From positions 1 through 16,567 of the forward strand of contig JAEZMI010000344.1 of assembly GCA_023414975.1 (NCBI GenBank): a stretch of DNA of 16,567 bases, given 5' to 3'. Position numbers and translations under genes: made by a program. The notes under the pieces were generated by a model, which was given only the letters and a program-made list of their open reading frames with translations, did no database searches and was not told the DNA's origin. The stretch is from Pseudomonadota bacterium. GTDB lineage: Bacteria; Pseudomonadota; Alphaproteobacteria; Rhizobiales; Xanthobacteraceae. This document shows, in pieces, positions 15,325-16,567 of this stretch (the stretch's first letter is position 1; every line of letters begins with the position of its first letter).

Positions 15325-16275
15325 ATGCCCGCCCCCGTCTCCTTCGGCATTGCGATGCGTAACTTCACCCGCTTCCCGGAACTGCCGGATGCGGGAGCGC
15401 TCATCGACTATGGCGTGCGGATGGAGGAACTGGGCTTCGAGTCGCTCTGGGTCTGGGATCACATCCTTCTCGGTACCGACCCCCATTTCCCGATCATCGA
15501 CTCGCTCTCGCTGCTCACCGCCGTGGCGGCGCGCACCAAGACGATCAAGCTCGGCACCGGCGTGCTGGTTCTTCCGCTGCGCAATCCGGTGATCCTCGCC
15601 AAGCAGCTTTCCTCGCTCGACCTCATCTCCAATGGCCGCCTGATGCTTGGCGCGGCGGTCGGCTGGTACAAGCGCGAGTTCGACGCCGTCGGCATTCCCT
15701 ATGAGCGGCGCGGCAAGATCATGGACCGCAACCTGGAAATTCTGAAGCGGCTCTGGACCGAGGATTCCGTCACCGGCCAATGGGACGAGATGAACCTGCG
15801 CAATGCCGTGATGTTCCCCAAGCCCGTGCAGAAGCCGCATCCGCCCCTCCTGATCGGCGGCTATGTCGACGTGGTGCTGAAGCGCGCCGCCACGAAGGGC
15901 GATGGCTGGCTGACCTATTTCTACACGCCCGAAGGCTATACCGAGGCCTGGGGCAAGATCACCGCCTATGCCGAGGAAGCGGGCCGCGACCCGGCCGATC
16001 TCTACAGCCTCAACCAGTTGCCGATCTATGTCGGCCCGCGCGAGGTGGGCATGGCGAAGATGAACGAATGGCTGCATGCCGAGTGGGATCTCTCAAAGGG
16101 CTCGCTCTCGACCTTCGACAGCGCCATCGTGGGCACCCCGGCCGAGTGCGCCGAGCAGATTGCCGCCCATATGGCCACGGGTGTGAAGAAGATCGTCTTC
16201 GTGCCGTGGCGCTATGAGAAGGAGCAGATCGACCGGCTCGCCCACGAGGTTCTGCCGCTGCTGCGCCAGGGCTAG
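15325..16275 (+). CDS. LLM-class (luciferase-like) flavin or F420-dependent oxidoreductase
   Basis: A 316-residue TIM-barrel enzyme of the bacterial luciferase/LLM superfamily, similar to the group often named 'LLM class F420-dependent oxidoreductase'. Diagnostic stretches are MEELGFESLWVWDHILL (32-48), the barrel strands IKLGTGVLVLPLRNPVILAKQ and SNGRLMLGAAVGWYKREFDA, then RNLEILKRLWTED and PHPPLLIGGY, and the closing ATGVKKIVFVP. Alphaproteobacteria mostly lack coenzyme F420, so an FMN-dependent monooxygenase or dehydrogenase is the likelier reading; cofactor cannot be settled from sequence by eye. AAAGGAAA at 15313-15320 lies five to six bases upstream of ATG 15325. It belongs to the same rightward cluster as the CoA-transferase and is its last visible gene. 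Confidence 0.93.
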   Translation: MPAPVSFGIAMRNFTRFPELPDAGALIDYGVRMEELGFESLWVWDHILLGTDPHFPIIDSLSLLTAVAARTKTIKLGTGVLVLPLRNPVILAKQLSSLDLISNGRLMLGAAVGWYKREFDAVGIPYERRGKIMDRNLEILKRLWTEDSVTGQWDEMNLRNAVMFPKPVQKPHPPLLIGGYVDVVLKRAATKGDGWLTYFYTPEGYTEAWGKITAYAEEAGRDPADLYSLNQLPIYVGPREVGMAKMNEWLHAEWDLSKGSLSTFDSAIVGTPAECAEQIAAHMATGVKKIVFVPWRYEKEQIDRLAHEVLPLLRQG

Positions 16276-16316
16276 CCGGCGTCGCAGAGCCGGATTTTCC
16301 AGCCCTCACCACCGAT

Positions 16317-16387
16317 CCCTCCCCTGGAGGGTAGCCCGTGACACGGGCGGGTGAGGGGCGCCATGACCCCCTCTCGCGCCCCTCACC
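16317..16387. terminator. Tandem hairpins downstream of the LLM gene, probable terminator/repeat element
   Basis: Three consecutive perfect inverted repeats: CCCTCC/GGAGGG (16317-16322, 16326-16331, loop CCT); GCCCGT/ACGGGC (16334-16339, 16343-16348); and a 12-bp stem GGTGAGGGGCGC (16350-16361) with GCGCCCCTCACC (16376-16387) around a 14-base loop. The last is followed by TCTTT. It lies between the LLM gene and a converging minus-strand gene end, where a bidirectional terminator is expected. The base composition also resembles dispersed Rhizobiales intergenic repeats. Confidence 0.6.
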
Positions 16388-16398
16388 TCTTTCGAGCA

Positions 16399-16438
16399 GC
16401 CGGCAAGGGCCGGCAAAGGGCCGGCCGTTCCGAACGGC
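16399..16438. repeat. GCCGGC direct repeats and short palindrome
   Basis: GCCGGC occurs three times at near-helical spacing (16399, 16409, 16420), the first two followed by AAGG/AAAGG. The third runs into a perfect 7-bp inverted repeat, GCCGTTC-C-GAACGGC (16424-16438). This sits immediately 3' of the converging partial gene and could be part of its terminator or of the same repeat family as 16317-16387. Confidence 0.4.
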
Positions 16439-16443
16439 GGAAT

Positions 16444-16567
16444 TCAGCCCCGCCGCGCCGCGAGGCTTCCGACGCGCGCGAAGCGGCCGGCGGACGGCTC
16501 CTGCCGCGGGGCGAGATCGGCGGCCGCATAGGAGCGCTGCTTCTGGCGCGAGGGGGCATCCGCATAG
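16444..16567 (-). CDS. C-terminal end of an unidentified protein (5' truncated at window edge)
   Basis: On the minus strand a frame is open from the window edge to TGA at 16446-16444, giving 40 residues beginning YADAPSRQKQRSYAAADLAP and ending VGSLAARRG. Third codon positions are almost all G or C, as in the clear genes of this window, and the composition is balanced, unlike the Arg/Pro-rich product of the neighbouring overlapping frame. Hairpins that could serve as its terminator lie directly downstream. I do not recognise the family. It could still be a chance open frame because only 123 bases are visible. Confidence 0.4.
   Translation of the reverse strand, partial: YADAPSRQKQRSYAAADLAPRQEPSAGRFARVGSLAARRG

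Noticed and set aside
14140..16077. A 645-codon open frame on the minus strand opposite the CoA-transferase and LLM genes
   Set aside because: The product is rich in Arg, His, Gly and Asp with no recognisable domain, and three well-supported plus-strand genes cover the same DNA. Long antisense open frames are expected at this GC content.

Overview
The window is GC-rich chromosomal DNA from an alphaproteobacterium, most likely a Hyphomicrobiales/Rhizobiales member (Xanthobacteraceae-like is my best guess). The evidence is codon use dominated by G/C third positions, the gene order TPR membrane protein / small lipoprotein / der, a NnrU-family protein, and intergenic palindromes of the kind common in that order. 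No tRNA, rRNA, CRISPR array, insertion sequence, integrase or phage gene was seen.

The left half (1-9222) is mostly housekeeping. It starts with the 3' end of a short-chain dehydrogenase, which overlaps tail-to-tail with an EamA/DMT exporter. An Lrp/AsnC regulator is divergent from that exporter. A minus-strand block then runs, in transcription order, NnrU-family membrane protein, panB, TPR membrane protein, small lipoprotein, der. Two plus-strand genes follow: a secreted L,D-transpeptidase and a membrane-anchored diguanylate cyclase. They converge on prfC.

The right half (9280-16275) is accessory metabolism built around one divergent 442-bp control region (11452-11893). Leftward it reads a CoxG-like SRPBCC protein, a 2Fe-2S subunit and an FAD subunit of a molybdenum hydroxylase, then an ArsC/Spx-like protein; the catalytic molybdopterin subunit is absent from the window. 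Rightward it reads a fold-type II PLP enzyme, the two subunits of a glutaconate-CoA-transferase-like enzyme, and a luciferase-like (LLM) flavin/F420 oxidoreductase. A 94-bp nested palindrome separates the CoA-transferase from the LLM gene.

The arrangement of hydroxylase parts, PLP enzyme, CoA-transferase and flavin oxidoreductase suggests a catabolic route for an amino- or nitrogen-containing acid. The substrate cannot be read from the sequence. This divergent cluster is the best candidate here for an undescribed system. The right edge carries palindromic repeats and the last 40 codons of an unidentified minus-strand gene.
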